Source of the DNA: an uncultured Bacteroidota bacterium
GTDB taxonomy: Bacteria > Bacteroidota > Bacteroidia > AKYH767-A > OLB10
DNA: 41,313 nt
Assembly: GCA_903881665.1 (NCBI GenBank)
Contig: CAIRUC010000086.1
Location: 1 to 41,313, forward strand
Direction: 5' to 3'
This document shows, piece by piece, positions 8,886 through 16,814 of this stretch. A program made the position numbers and the translations under genes. The stretch's first letter is position 1. Each line of letters opens with the position of its first letter. The notes beneath the pieces were generated by a model. The model was given only the letters and a program-made list of their open reading frames with translations. It ran no database searches and was not told the DNA's origin.

Positions 8886-8908
8886 TATTTGAAAATAGAA
8901 ATACAATC

Positions 8909-9802
8909 ATGTTAGAAGTACTTCATGAGTGCCCAGCTTGCCAAACCCAAAACTTACAGCCATTCTTTAATTGTATTGACCATACTGTTTCAAATGAGCA
9001 ATTTGCTTTGGTAAAATGCATGTCATGTAGTTTTGTTTTTACAAACCCAAGGCCTTCAATGGCTGACAGTGTACGTTATTATAAATCGGAAGATTATATC
9101 TCACATACAAATAGTTCTAAGGGCGTTTTAAATAAGACTTATCAGTTTATACGTAACAGAGCTATAAAGTCAAAAATGAAATTGGTTGAATCATTTTCAC
9201 CCGTTCAGAAAACTATTTTAGACTATGGATGTGGTACTGGAGAATTTCTTTCTTATGCTAAAAAAAGCGGCTGGACAAGCGCTGGACTAGAGTTAGATGA
9301 TGACGCAAGAAAGCTTGCTAAGGAAAATCATCAATTAAATGTTGATCATCCAAGAGCACTAAGCGGCCTGCCTTCTGGTCAGTTTGCCGCCATTACTTTG
9401 TGGCACGTTTTAGAACATGTACATACTTTAGATGATACCGTTGAGCAACTTAAAAGATGTTTAATTGCTGATGGTGTATTAATTATTGCTGTGCCCAATC
9501 ATCAATCTCACGACGCAGATGTTTTTAATCATCATTGGGCAGCATATGATGTTCCACGACACATTTATCACTTTAATAAAGCCAGTATGGTAACCCTTAT
9601 GGAACGACACGGAATGAGATTAGTAGCAACTAAGGGAATGTTTTTCGATCCGTTTTACATATCTTTATTAAGCACAAAGTATCAAAATGGATACGTTAAT
9701 CCAATAAAAGCCTTTTATGTTGGACTTAAAACGAACAGCTTGGGTAAATTAAATATCGAAAAGCATTCAAGCATAATTTACATCTTTAAAAAGAATAGCT
9801 AA
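8909..9802 (+). CDS. class I SAM-dependent methyltransferase with N-terminal zinc ribbon
   Basis: This 297-residue methyltransferase starts with a rubredoxin-like zinc knuckle: CPAC at residues 8-11 and CMSC at 37-40. The SAM-binding motif I is DYGCGTGEF (about 105-113). The post-I acid is in GLELDDDA, and LWHVLEHV matches the Methyltransf_23 pattern. Proteins of this type modify small molecules, lipids or cell-surface precursors; the substrate cannot be inferred. An in-frame TTG at 8852 would add 19 residues, but a promoter element at 8878-8885 and the CPAC-proximal ATG favour 8909. It follows the 1-kb gene-free region and has its own promoter. Confidence 0.85.
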   Translation: MLEVLHECPACQTQNLQPFFNCIDHTVSNEQFALVKCMSCSFVFTNPRPSMADSVRYYKSEDYISHTNSSKGVLNKTYQFIRNRAIKSKMKLVESFSPVQKTILDYGCGTGEFLSYAKKSGWTSAGLELDDDARKLAKENHQLNVDHPRALSGLPSGQFAAITLWHVLEHVHTLDDTVEQLKRCLIADGVLIIAVPNHQSHDADVFNHHWAAYDVPRHIYHFNKASMVTLMERHGMRLVATKGMFFDPFYISLLSTKYQNGYVNPIKAFYVGLKTNSLGKLNIEKHSSIIYIFKKNS

Positions 9803-9862
9803 GCATAATTTATATTATAAAGGAAGTAATTAACTTTTTTACTTCTCCCCGCATTTTACCAA

Positions 9863-9870
9863 TATCTTTG
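9863..9870 (+). promoter_or_regulatory. -7 promoter element, TATCTTTG
   Basis: An exact TAnnTTTG match 27 bases upstream of the ATG at 9898. No TTG is seen at the ideal spacing. Confidence 0.6.
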
Positions 9871-9897
9871 TATAATTAATATTAACCCAACATCACT

Positions 9898-10959
9898 ATG
9901 AATAAATTAGGTTTATTATCAATTCTGCTTCTTGCATCAATTAGCGTTAATGCACAAATTACGCTAACACAAAATGATCTTCCCGTAGTTGGATCTGCTT
10001 ATATTTTAGGCACGGATACTTTGTATTCTTCAACAATAACTGCAGGAGGCCCAAATCAAAACTGGGATTATTCCAACTTGATAAATGGAGGCCAAGATTC
10101 ATTAGCTTTTTTAGCCACTTCCGCATCTCCTTATGCAAGCAGTTTTCCTTTAGCAAATATGGCAGCGCATAGTCAGGTTGATAGCTTATGGACATTCTTT
10201 ATTAATACCCCAACTGGATTTTATGTAAACGGAGCATTTGCTTATGGGTCGAGTGGAGCTGGTGGTGTAAGTAATGTTCCATTAATTTATAATCCATCGC
10301 AATTATTCGAGCCCGCACCTTTTACGTATGGAAACACTCGTAACGATGTTTCACGTATTAAAATTGACCTAGATACATTGGGTCAACATATCCGATTTAT
10401 TCATAGAACAGTTTCTGTTTTTAATGCAGACGGATATGGATCATTAATTCTTCCAAATGCAACGTATGCAAATACAATGCGAATTAAAACAATAGCTACG
10501 GTTTATGATTCTGTTTTTGTGGATGCATTGGGCATAGGATTTTATACTTTAATAAATTCAACTGTTTCCCAGTCTTCTAATTATCGTTGGTTCCGTAACG
10601 GACAGCCCGCGTATTTATTGGGGCTCGATGGAGATAGTTTAGGAATAGCAATCAATTATTCGGAATACTTGTTAAATAACTCATCAACAGGAATTGCTCA
10701 ACCAACAGCCACCATAATGTCGGTTTTGGTTTATCCAAATCCTGCAATAGGACAAGTTAATTTTGTTTTTCCTGAAATGATAAAAGATAACACGGCCTTA
10801 AAAATTTATGATGCTCAAGGAAGACTTGTTCACGAAACGGAAGTAGACGGCATAACTGGATATGGGTTTAGTACAAATAATATGGAAAACGGATTGTATT
10901 TTTATTCGGTGACGGGTTCAGAAATAAAGTACAATGGCCGATTTGTAATTTTACATTAA
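9898..10959 (+). CDS. T9SS type A sorting-domain secreted protein of unknown function
   Basis: This 353-residue protein begins with a Sec signal peptide (MNKLGLLSILLLASISVNAQ, cleavage after Ala-Gln or nearby). It ends with a T9SS C-terminal domain: VYPNPAIGQVNF, then LKIYDAQGRLVHE and NGLYFYSVTGS with a terminal FVILH. It should be exported across the outer membrane and attached to the surface or released. The intervening 240 residues are beta-rich and match no family I recognise. It has its own promoter, and a response regulator follows 47 bases downstream in the same orientation. Confidence 0.85.
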   Translation: MNKLGLLSILLLASISVNAQITLTQNDLPVVGSAYILGTDTLYSSTITAGGPNQNWDYSNLINGGQDSLAFLATSASPYASSFPLANMAAHSQVDSLWTFFINTPTGFYVNGAFAYGSSGAGGVSNVPLIYNPSQLFEPAPFTYGNTRNDVSRIKIDLDTLGQHIRFIHRTVSVFNADGYGSLILPNATYANTMRIKTIATVYDSVFVDALGIGFYTLINSTVSQSSNYRWFRNGQPAYLLGLDGDSLGIAINYSEYLLNNSSTGIAQPTATIMSVLVYPNPAIGQVNFVFPEMIKDNTALKIYDAQGRLVHETEVDGITGYGFSTNNMENGLYFYSVTGSEIKYNGRFVILH

Positions 10960-11006
10960 AAGCAGATGTTAGGAATACTAAATTTAATTTTTTAAAATCA
11001 TAGAAG

Positions 11007-11390
11007 ATGCAATTCACAAAATCAAAGAAAGTTTTTATTGTTGACGACGATCAAATGATTCGCCACATGATGGAAGACAAGTTGAAGTCTTTTAATCATA
11101 AAGTAACAACCTTCAGTAACGGCGAAGATTGCTTACATTATTTAAGCGAACTTCCAGATGTGGTAGTGTTGGATTATCATCTTGACAGAAACATAAAGGA
11201 GGCCGCTAATGGGCTACAAATTTTAGAGACCATTAAAAAGAACTATCCGAAAATCCATGTTATTATGTTGTCGAGCCAGGAGAAATATAGCCTTGCCTTA
11301 CAAACTATTCAGAAAGGGGCAGAGCAATACGTGATAAAGGATAATGATGCCTTTGATAAAATTGTCGGAATTATTGCTGGATTGAAATAA
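11007..11390 (+). CDS. stand-alone response regulator receiver (CheY-like)
   Basis: The 127 residues comprise a single receiver domain with no output domain. The acidic pocket is D13/D14 (VFIVDDDQ) and the phosphoacceptor is D56 (VVVLDYHLD). The conserved Ser is in MLSSQE and the Lys in YVIKDND. It probably relays phosphate to a kinase or partner encoded elsewhere, since no histidine kinase lies in the window. The spacing to the upstream T9SS gene (47 bases) allows read-through, but that gene offers no functional link. It faces the membrane protein at 11445-13145, with a shared terminator between. Confidence 0.92.
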   Translation: MQFTKSKKVFIVDDDQMIRHMMEDKLKSFNHKVTTFSNGEDCLHYLSELPDVVVLDYHLDRNIKEAANGLQILETIKKNYPKIHVIMLSSQEKYSLALQTIQKGAEQYVIKDNDAFDKIVGIIAGLK

Positions 11391-11393
11391 TTG

Positions 11394-11441
11394 AAAAACC
11401 CAATAAATAAGAACTCTGTAGCGAAAGTAGCAGGGTTTTTT
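11394..11441. terminator. candidate bidirectional terminator
   Basis: AAAAACCC (11394-11401) pairs with GGGTTTTT (11433-11440) across a 31-base loop that itself can fold weakly. The A and T tracts suit both convergent genes. The long loop lowers confidence. Confidence 0.5.
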
Positions 11442-11444
11442 CGT

Positions 11445-13145
11445 TTATTGTTTCACGGGAATCACGTCGATGATGGCTTGACTTGGATTTTCAATTTCAT
11501 TCGACAAACATACTTGTTGTGTACTGCCAGACACAATATCCGAAACTAATAGTACAGCGTATTCATGTGATTTATAACGGATGCGCATTACTGCACTTTT
11601 TGCAGGCACAGAATGTTTGCCTAATCCTTTAAAACGAACAGTAATAATGGTCGATCCGTTGAGGGAATGCAGAATCGGTTTTTCAATGGAACAACCGACT
11701 AGTGCCAATAATTTGTCGGATACCTTTCCTTCGTTTCTTAACGAGCAATAAACAGCTGGCTTAAACTTAAAATAAGTAGACGGCAGCGTATCGTCATTTA
11801 AAATATATTCCATCCATTTTATCCATTGGTTTGGCTGAAGTGTGATACCGGCCTCTTTAATACGATCAATGTGATCATGCTGCATTGCAACACTAACCGT
11901 TTTGTTGGGGCCTTCTAATGATGAAAATAACATGGTTTCTATACTGTAACACCACCCACTGTTTGCGGTTGGAACTTGTTCTAAAATGGTTTCATCGGCA
12001 ATGGTTTTTTGTTTGCCCATAGAACGAGACGATTGAATAAGGGTATTCATTTGTGAGATTCGTAACGTATAATCTGTTGACCTATTTCGGATTTCATTAA
12101 CACGGAATAAAAAGAAAAATAATAGTCCGATAATAAACACTAGCTTAATAAGCGCTGTTCTGATATGCATTATTTCTTTAGAAAAGGGTAGCGCAATAAT
12201 AAACGCAAGCGGCAACAACATTCGCTCTGAATAATTGGTGATGGCAACAAAGCGGTGAGTACAAATGATAATTAATAAAAAGCCAAAAACAGTTAATAAG
12301 AAATAGGTGGCCTGTAAGTACACTTTTCTAAATAACAACATTGTAAATGTTAATAAAGCGATTAATCCAACCACTGTATAGTTGGTTGCCAACATCTTGA
12401 AAAATGAAAGCAAATAGTTTCTGTCGGCGAGGTTACTAATGTTAGAGTAGTCGTTGAAAACGACAGGATAATATGTTTTCTGATAATCATATTTATCTAA
12501 AAGTAATAGTTTTAATCCGGCAATAACAATAAAGCCTATTGCCATCATTAGGGCCATAATATTTTTATCTTTTTGTTGATCCCACCACCATCCAAGCATA
12601 ATACCAGTAGGAATAAATAGCAATGGGTGTGAAAAGATGATGAGCGCCATTATTAATAGCAGGGCCATGATTCGAAAGCGAAACACAGTCTCTAGCATCA
12701 CCCACATCACAGGTAAAAGGGCGGTGCCCTGAAGTAATTCGGTTACGGGACAATAAAAAGAATAACAAACCGTGAGAAAATAACTCATTAATAACGTTAA
12801 CGCAGCACCGTAATTTTTCGCTGATAGTGTAAGCCAAACAAAAATGAGATAATAAAAAAGTACGTCGCCGATACTGTAAAGCTTCATGAGCCAACTTAGT
12901 GGCGCACCTAGATATACGCCCATTAATGGTAAAACTTGCGAAACAACTCCAACAGGTCGCTGATGCGCAATGAAAAAATTCTTGCGGATAATTATTTCGA
13001 GTAGATAGTGTGCCGCATCATAAGCCTGACGTTCTTTCCAGAAAAGTAAGCTAAGAATTCCGAGAATAAAAAACAGAACGGTTCCTCCCCAAAACAGGAT
13101 TAGATCGGCAAATGTTGGTTTTTGTAATTGCTTGCTTGTTGGCAT
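11445..13145 (-). CDS. polytopic membrane protein of unknown function (glycosyltransferase-like topology)
   Basis: This 566-residue protein has roughly ten to twelve hydrophobic segments in its first 370 residues. A soluble C-terminal domain of about 190 residues follows. Such a layout resembles integral-membrane glycosyltransferases of the PMT/GT-C type, but no diagnostic acidic loop motif is evident, so this is only a topological comparison. The open frame extends upstream to 13235. The ATG at 13145 (MPTSKQLQKPTFADL) is preferred because it places the first membrane helix about 15 residues from the start and avoids an odd hydrophobic extension. It converges on the response regulator and is divergent from rsmI. 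Confidence 0.7.
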   Translation of the reverse strand: MPTSKQLQKPTFADLILFWGGTVLFFILGILSLLFWKERQAYDAAHYLLEIIIRKNFFIAHQRPVGVVSQVLPLMGVYLGAPLSWLMKLYSIGDVLFYYLIFVWLTLSAKNYGAALTLLMSYFLTVCYSFYCPVTELLQGTALLPVMWVMLETVFRFRIMALLLIMALIIFSHPLLFIPTGIMLGWWWDQQKDKNIMALMMAIGFIVIAGLKLLLLDKYDYQKTYYPVVFNDYSNISNLADRNYLLSFFKMLATNYTVVGLIALLTFTMLLFRKVYLQATYFLLTVFGFLLIIICTHRFVAITNYSERMLLPLAFIIALPFSKEIMHIRTALIKLVFIIGLLFFFLFRVNEIRNRSTDYTLRISQMNTLIQSSRSMGKQKTIADETILEQVPTANSGWCYSIETMLFSSLEGPNKTVSVAMQHDHIDRIKEAGITLQPNQWIKWMEYILNDDTLPSTYFKFKPAVYCSLRNEGKVSDKLLALVGCSIEKPILHSLNGSTIITVRFKGLGKHSVPAKSAVMRIRYKSHEYAVLLVSDIVSGSTQQVCLSNEIENPSQAIIDVIPVKQ

Positions 13146-13287
13146 AAATCGGATAATAATAGTATGAAAGTACAATAAAAAACTTCTGGCCTCAAAGCAG
13201 AATAGTTGAACGGGGAAGAACAACTCCTGAACCAAGTGATTTACGATAAAACAATAAAGCGTAATATTGCAGTATCAATTTCGGTAT

Positions 13288-13986
13288 ATGCTTACGCTCG
13301 TTCCAACCCCCATCGGCAATTTACAAGACATCACCCTTCGCGCGCTCGAAGTGTTGAAAAGCGTGGATATTGTGTTGGCGGAAGATACCCGTACAGCCCG
13401 TTTTCTTTTGCAGCATTTTCAAATTGAAAAGCGAATTCTTTCGCATCATCAGCATAATGAACATCAGGCCCTGAAGGAAGTAATACGTTTATTAAAAGAA
13501 GGAAATACAATGGCCTTAGTAAGCGATGCCGGCACTCCTGCCGTAAGCGATCCTGGTTATTTATTAGTGCGCGAATGTATTAAAGAGGACATTGCGGTGT
13601 TGTGTCTTCCTGGTCCAACAGCGTTTGTTCCTGCAATGGTGCTTAGTGGGCTTCCGTGCGATCGTTTTATATTCGAAGGATTCTTGCCTCAGAAAAAGGG
13701 ACGCCAAACGCGTGTTCAGGCCCTTAAAGACGAAAACAGAACAATGGTATTCTATGAGTCGCCTTTTAGATTAGTAAAGCTCTTAGAGGAAACAGCAGTG
13801 GTTTTTGGAGAAGACCGACAGGCTTCCGTTTCGCGCGAGATTTCTAAAATGTTTGAAGAAACAAAACGTGGAACACTTAAGGAGCTAAGTATTTATTTTA
13901 GCGAAAAAGGGGTGAAAGGAGAAATTGTAGTATGCATCGGCGGCAAACCCGAAAAACCTTCTCTAGCACAAAACGATAGCGAGTAA
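13288..13986 (+). CDS. rsmI: 16S rRNA (cytidine-1402-2'-O)-methyltransferase RsmI
   Basis: RsmI uses S-adenosylmethionine to 2'-O-methylate C1402 of 16S rRNA in the decoding centre. The 232-residue product shows the tetrapyrrole-methylase fold signatures VPTPIGNLQDITLRA at the N-terminus, LAEDTRTA, LVSDAGTPAVSDPGYLLV and CLPGPTAFVPA, and later FEGFLPQKKGRQ and MVFYESPFRL. All are typical of the family. An in-frame TTG at 13267 would add seven residues; the ATG at 13288 places the protein directly at the conserved L-x-L-V-P-T-P-I-G start. The length is at the short end because the small C-terminal domain is reduced, as is common in Bacteroidota. Confidence 0.95.
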   Translation: MLTLVPTPIGNLQDITLRALEVLKSVDIVLAEDTRTARFLLQHFQIEKRILSHHQHNEHQALKEVIRLLKEGNTMALVSDAGTPAVSDPGYLLVRECIKEDIAVLCLPGPTAFVPAMVLSGLPCDRFIFEGFLPQKKGRQTRVQALKDENRTMVFYESPFRLVKLLEETAVVFGEDRQASVSREISKMFEETKRGTLKELSIYFSEKGVKGEIVVCIGGKPEKPSLAQNDSE

Positions 13987-14049
13987 ATCACGTATTAATT
14001 GCATAACGCTATTTATTTTTGATAACGGTAAGTTGATTTATAAATGAAA

Positions 14050-14078
14050 ACAATATTCATTTACGAGATGAATATTGT
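14050..14078. repeat. perfect 11-bp inverted repeat between rsmI and a T9SS gene
   Basis: ACAATATTCAT (14050-14060) and ATGAATATTGT (14068-14078) are exact reverse complements separated by TTACGAG. There is no T tract, so a simple intrinsic terminator is unlikely. It lies 32 bases upstream of the -7 element of the next gene, where an operator would sit. Confidence 0.6.
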
Positions 14079-14109
14079 CAGGCGCGTAATACAAGAGAAC
14101 AAAAAGTTA

Positions 14110-14117
14110 TACTTTTG
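14110..14117 (+). promoter_or_regulatory. -7 promoter element, TACTTTTG
   Basis: An exact TAnnTTTG match 28 bases upstream of the ATG at 14146. The dyad at 14050-14078 is just upstream. Confidence 0.6.
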
Positions 14118-14145
14118 AGGTTAACAATAAAGCACTCTATAAATC

Positions 14146-15036
14146 ATGAAAAGAAGTTCACTTTTTATATTCGTTATAACATTTTTAAGTGTTGCGGCAT
14201 CCGCTCAAATTCCTAATAATAGTTTCGAAACTTGGACTTCTGTAGGCACCTATGAGGTACCCGCATTGTGGGGAACCTTGAATCATACAACAGCATCAAG
14301 TGGAATTTATACGGCCACTAAAGCAACGCCAGGAATGCCAGGCAGTTTCTATATGAAGGTGACTTCAAAAACAATTAATGGCGCTGTTGTTCCAGGAATA
14401 GCGGTGTCGGGTGTTTTAGACACGATTACAAAAAAGCCAAAATCAGGATTTCCTTTTTACTCGCGCCCTTCTGCTTTTACTGGAAAATGGCAGCACATGG
14501 TTTATGGTCTAGATCAGGGTCAAATCAATGTCGCGCTTACAAAATGGAACATGTCTACACAAAGCAGAGACACTGTAGCATTGGCCACACAAACATTATC
14601 TGGGATGGTAATGAGCTGGGGAAACTTCTCAATTAGTTTTAGTTATTATTCGGGAAGCGCGCCTGATTCTTGTATTATCGAATTAAGGGCAAGCGGCGCA
14701 ACGGCTACTAATCTCGATTATATCTGGGTTGATAATTTAGCGTTTAGTGGAACGGTTGCTGGAATAAACGAAACTGCAGGGAGTATTAATAGTGTTTCTC
14801 TTTATCCTAATCCCGCAAAAAATAGTGTTATGATAAATTATGAATTAAAAAAGAGTTCGCCTGTTATCCTTGAAGTGTATTCAATCGAAGGAAAATTAAT
14901 TCACACAAGAAACGTAGGTGCGGTTGTTGGAAATCAAACAACCGTACTTGATATTTCTGTATATAAAAAAGGAACATATTTTTTAAGCATTATTACCAAT
15001 GATGGTAAAATGCAACAAGCCTTTGTTGTGAATTAA
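14146..15036 (+). CDS. T9SS type A sorting-domain secreted protein
   Basis: This 296-residue protein has a signal peptide (MKRSSLFIFVITFLSVAASAQ). The mature part begins IPNNSFETWTSVGTYEVPALWGT, a pattern of many Bacteroidota surface lectin-like or PCMD-type proteins. A jelly-roll-like beta-rich middle ends in LDYIWVDNLAFSG, typical of carbohydrate-binding-module-like domains. The C-terminal sorting domain is clear: SLYPNPAKNSVMI and KKGTYFLSIITNDGK. It probably binds a surface or extracellular ligand; the identity is unknown. It lies 11 bases upstream of the T9SS multicopper oxidase and is likely co-transcribed with it. Confidence 0.83.
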   Translation: MKRSSLFIFVITFLSVAASAQIPNNSFETWTSVGTYEVPALWGTLNHTTASSGIYTATKATPGMPGSFYMKVTSKTINGAVVPGIAVSGVLDTITKKPKSGFPFYSRPSAFTGKWQHMVYGLDQGQINVALTKWNMSTQSRDTVALATQTLSGMVMSWGNFSISFSYYSGSAPDSCIIELRASGATATNLDYIWVDNLAFSGTVAGINETAGSINSVSLYPNPAKNSVMINYELKKSSPVILEVYSIEGKLIHTRNVGAVVGNQTTVLDISVYKKGTYFLSIITNDGKMQQAFVVN

Positions 15037-15047
15037 AAATTAATAGC

Positions 15048-16742
15048 ATGAAAAATCATTTTTTTTTATTACTGCTACTAATTATTGGCAGTAAGTCTTA
15101 TTCTCAAAATGCATTATTTGTTCCTGATACTTTATCAGGAACAAATTTTGTTTTAACCATGCACGAAGATAGCGTTCAGTTTTTTCCGGGAAATAAATCA
15201 CATACTTACGCGTTTAATGGCAACCATTATTTAGGGCCTACGCTGTTTTTTCAACAAGGAAGCAATGTTAATATTGTAGTTCACAATCAAATTTCAGATA
15301 CGACAACCGTTCATTGGCATGGAATACATGTTCCTGCAATTTGGGATGGCGGTCCTTATTCAGAAATTATGCCTGGTGATTCGTGGAACCCTCAGTTTAC
15401 GATAATGGATCATGCAGCAATGTATTGGTATCATCCACATCCTGATACGAAAACAGCAAAGCAAGCGATTAAAGGTGCTGCAGGTTTAATTATTGTTCGC
15501 GATCCGATAGAAGCAGCATTGATATTACCTAGACAGTATGGCGTTGATGATATTCCTCTGGTTGTACAAAGCCAACAATATGATTCGTTAAATCAAGCGC
15601 TGCCACGAGGAATGCAAGACAGCACTCTTTTGGTGAACGGAACATTGAATCCTTTTTTAAATGTTCCATCACAAATTGTGCGATTAAGATTATTAAATGC
15701 TTCAGGAGAGCGCACTTTTAATTTTGGATTTAGTGGAAATATGTCCTTTCATCAAATTGGTTCCGATGGTGGTTTGTTGGATGTCCCATATTTAACAAAT
15801 CGCGTACGATTAGGTCCTGGAGAAAGAGCAGAGGTTTTATTAAACCTTTCTTCAATGAACGGACAAACCTTTTATCTTATGAGCTATGCTTCAGAGTTAA
15901 CAATGGGCGTGCAAGGTGGACCAACGATGCCAATGCCACTGGGATATCCGAATATGAACAGCCCATTAAACGGAGTTGATTTTAATATTTTGCAATTACA
16001 TGTAGGGGCTCAAACGGCACAGCCGATTTTATCGATTCCCTCTGTTTTAATAGCAAATAATCTCTTGAATCCTGCTAATGCTAATTGTACTCGTACTATT
16101 CGTTTTACGGCAGATAGCGCTATGGTGATGGATGGCCCCTTTTATTTTAATGATAGCACTTTTAATATGGAGCGAATCGATTACCAAATTCCTATTAATA
16201 ATATAGAAATTTGGAAACTCATTAACGAAACGATGGTAGCGCATCCTTTTCATATTCATGATGTGCAATTTTATTTAATGGATAGAAATGGCGCGCTTCC
16301 TGTTGAAGGAGAAAGAGGAAGAAAGGATGTTGTGTTGGTTCCGCCCGGAGATTCTGTAACGTTTATTACGCAGTTCACAGACTACGCGGATTCACTCATG
16401 CCCTATATGTATCACTGTCATATTTTAATGCACGAAGACGATGGTATGATGGGACAATTTGTGGTGATGCCCGCTAGTGTTGGCGTTAATGAATTAAATA
16501 AACCGTACACTAACGTGTGCGCCTATCCGAACCCAACAATAAATTTTACAACCATTAAAACTCCATCAGGAATAGGGGAGTATCAGTTGAATGTAGAGAA
16601 TATGATAGGGCAATTAGTATATTCAATTATTGGGAATCAAGAAGAGCAGTTTTTAAATACTACAGAATGGCCACGTGGAATGTATTTCATTAAAATACAT
16701 AATAGTAGATATCGGCAATCAGTTAAAATTATAGTTCGGTAA
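15048..16742 (+). CDS. secreted multicopper oxidase with T9SS sorting domain
   Basis: This 564-residue multicopper oxidase couples substrate oxidation to reduction of oxygen to water. All four copper-binding segments are present: HWHGIH (H89, H91), WYHPH (H129, H131), HPFHIHDVQF, and HCHILMHEDDGMMG, which provides the type 1 Cys and a downstream Met. A signal peptide precedes residue 20 and a T9SS domain (CAYPNPTINFTTI ... RGMYFIKIHN) is fused at the C-terminus. The enzyme is thus expected outside the outer membrane, whereas CueO-type relatives are periplasmic. Metal (Cu or Mn) or phenol oxidation are the likely roles; the sequence does not separate them. It follows the small T9SS gene by 11 bases. 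Confidence 0.92.
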   Translation: MKNHFFLLLLLIIGSKSYSQNALFVPDTLSGTNFVLTMHEDSVQFFPGNKSHTYAFNGNHYLGPTLFFQQGSNVNIVVHNQISDTTTVHWHGIHVPAIWDGGPYSEIMPGDSWNPQFTIMDHAAMYWYHPHPDTKTAKQAIKGAAGLIIVRDPIEAALILPRQYGVDDIPLVVQSQQYDSLNQALPRGMQDSTLLVNGTLNPFLNVPSQIVRLRLLNASGERTFNFGFSGNMSFHQIGSDGGLLDVPYLTNRVRLGPGERAEVLLNLSSMNGQTFYLMSYASELTMGVQGGPTMPMPLGYPNMNSPLNGVDFNILQLHVGAQTAQPILSIPSVLIANNLLNPANANCTRTIRFTADSAMVMDGPFYFNDSTFNMERIDYQIPINNIEIWKLINETMVAHPFHIHDVQFYLMDRNGALPVEGERGRKDVVLVPPGDSVTFITQFTDYADSLMPYMYHCHILMHEDDGMMGQFVVMPASVGVNELNKPYTNVCAYPNPTINFTTIKTPSGIGEYQLNVENMIGQLVYSIIGNQEEQFLNTTEWPRGMYFIKIHNSRYRQSVKIIVR

Positions 16743-16763
16743 GAGAAAATGTTTATACAAAAA

Positions 16764-16802
16764 AAAAGAGCCAAGAACAGTTTAACGTTCTTGGCTCTTT
16801 TA
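16764..16802. terminator. strong bidirectional rho-independent terminator
   Basis: AAAAGAGCCAAGAAC pairs perfectly with GTTCTTGGCTCTTTT around the loop AGTTTAAC. The A and T flanks serve both the multicopper oxidase and the convergent surface-protein gene. Confidence 0.95.
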
Positions 16803-16814
16803 AAAAAGTAATTT

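Larger units (their letters stand above)
7894..8908 (+). other. 1-kb gene-free region with parS-like and iteron-like repeats (candidate origin-proximal region)
   Basis: No credible gene occupies this kilobase. Beyond the mnmG terminator it holds five parS-like palindromes of varying quality and three iteron-like AAAATGAATA-type repeats (7921, 8217, 8490). One DnaA-box-like TTTTACACA lies at 8206-8214. There is a short dyad AACACAAATTGTGTT near 8451-8465. A parS half-site (GTTTCACGT) is at 8401-8409. The composition is AT-rich throughout. DnaA-box support is weak, so this is proposed as partition/origin-proximal DNA and not as a proven oriC. Confidence 0.5.

Noticed and set aside
16673..16678. 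Isolated CACGTG in the multicopper oxidase gene
   Set aside because: The flanks do not match parS (TGGCCACGTGGAATGT) and it lies 8 kb from the cluster inside a coding sequence.
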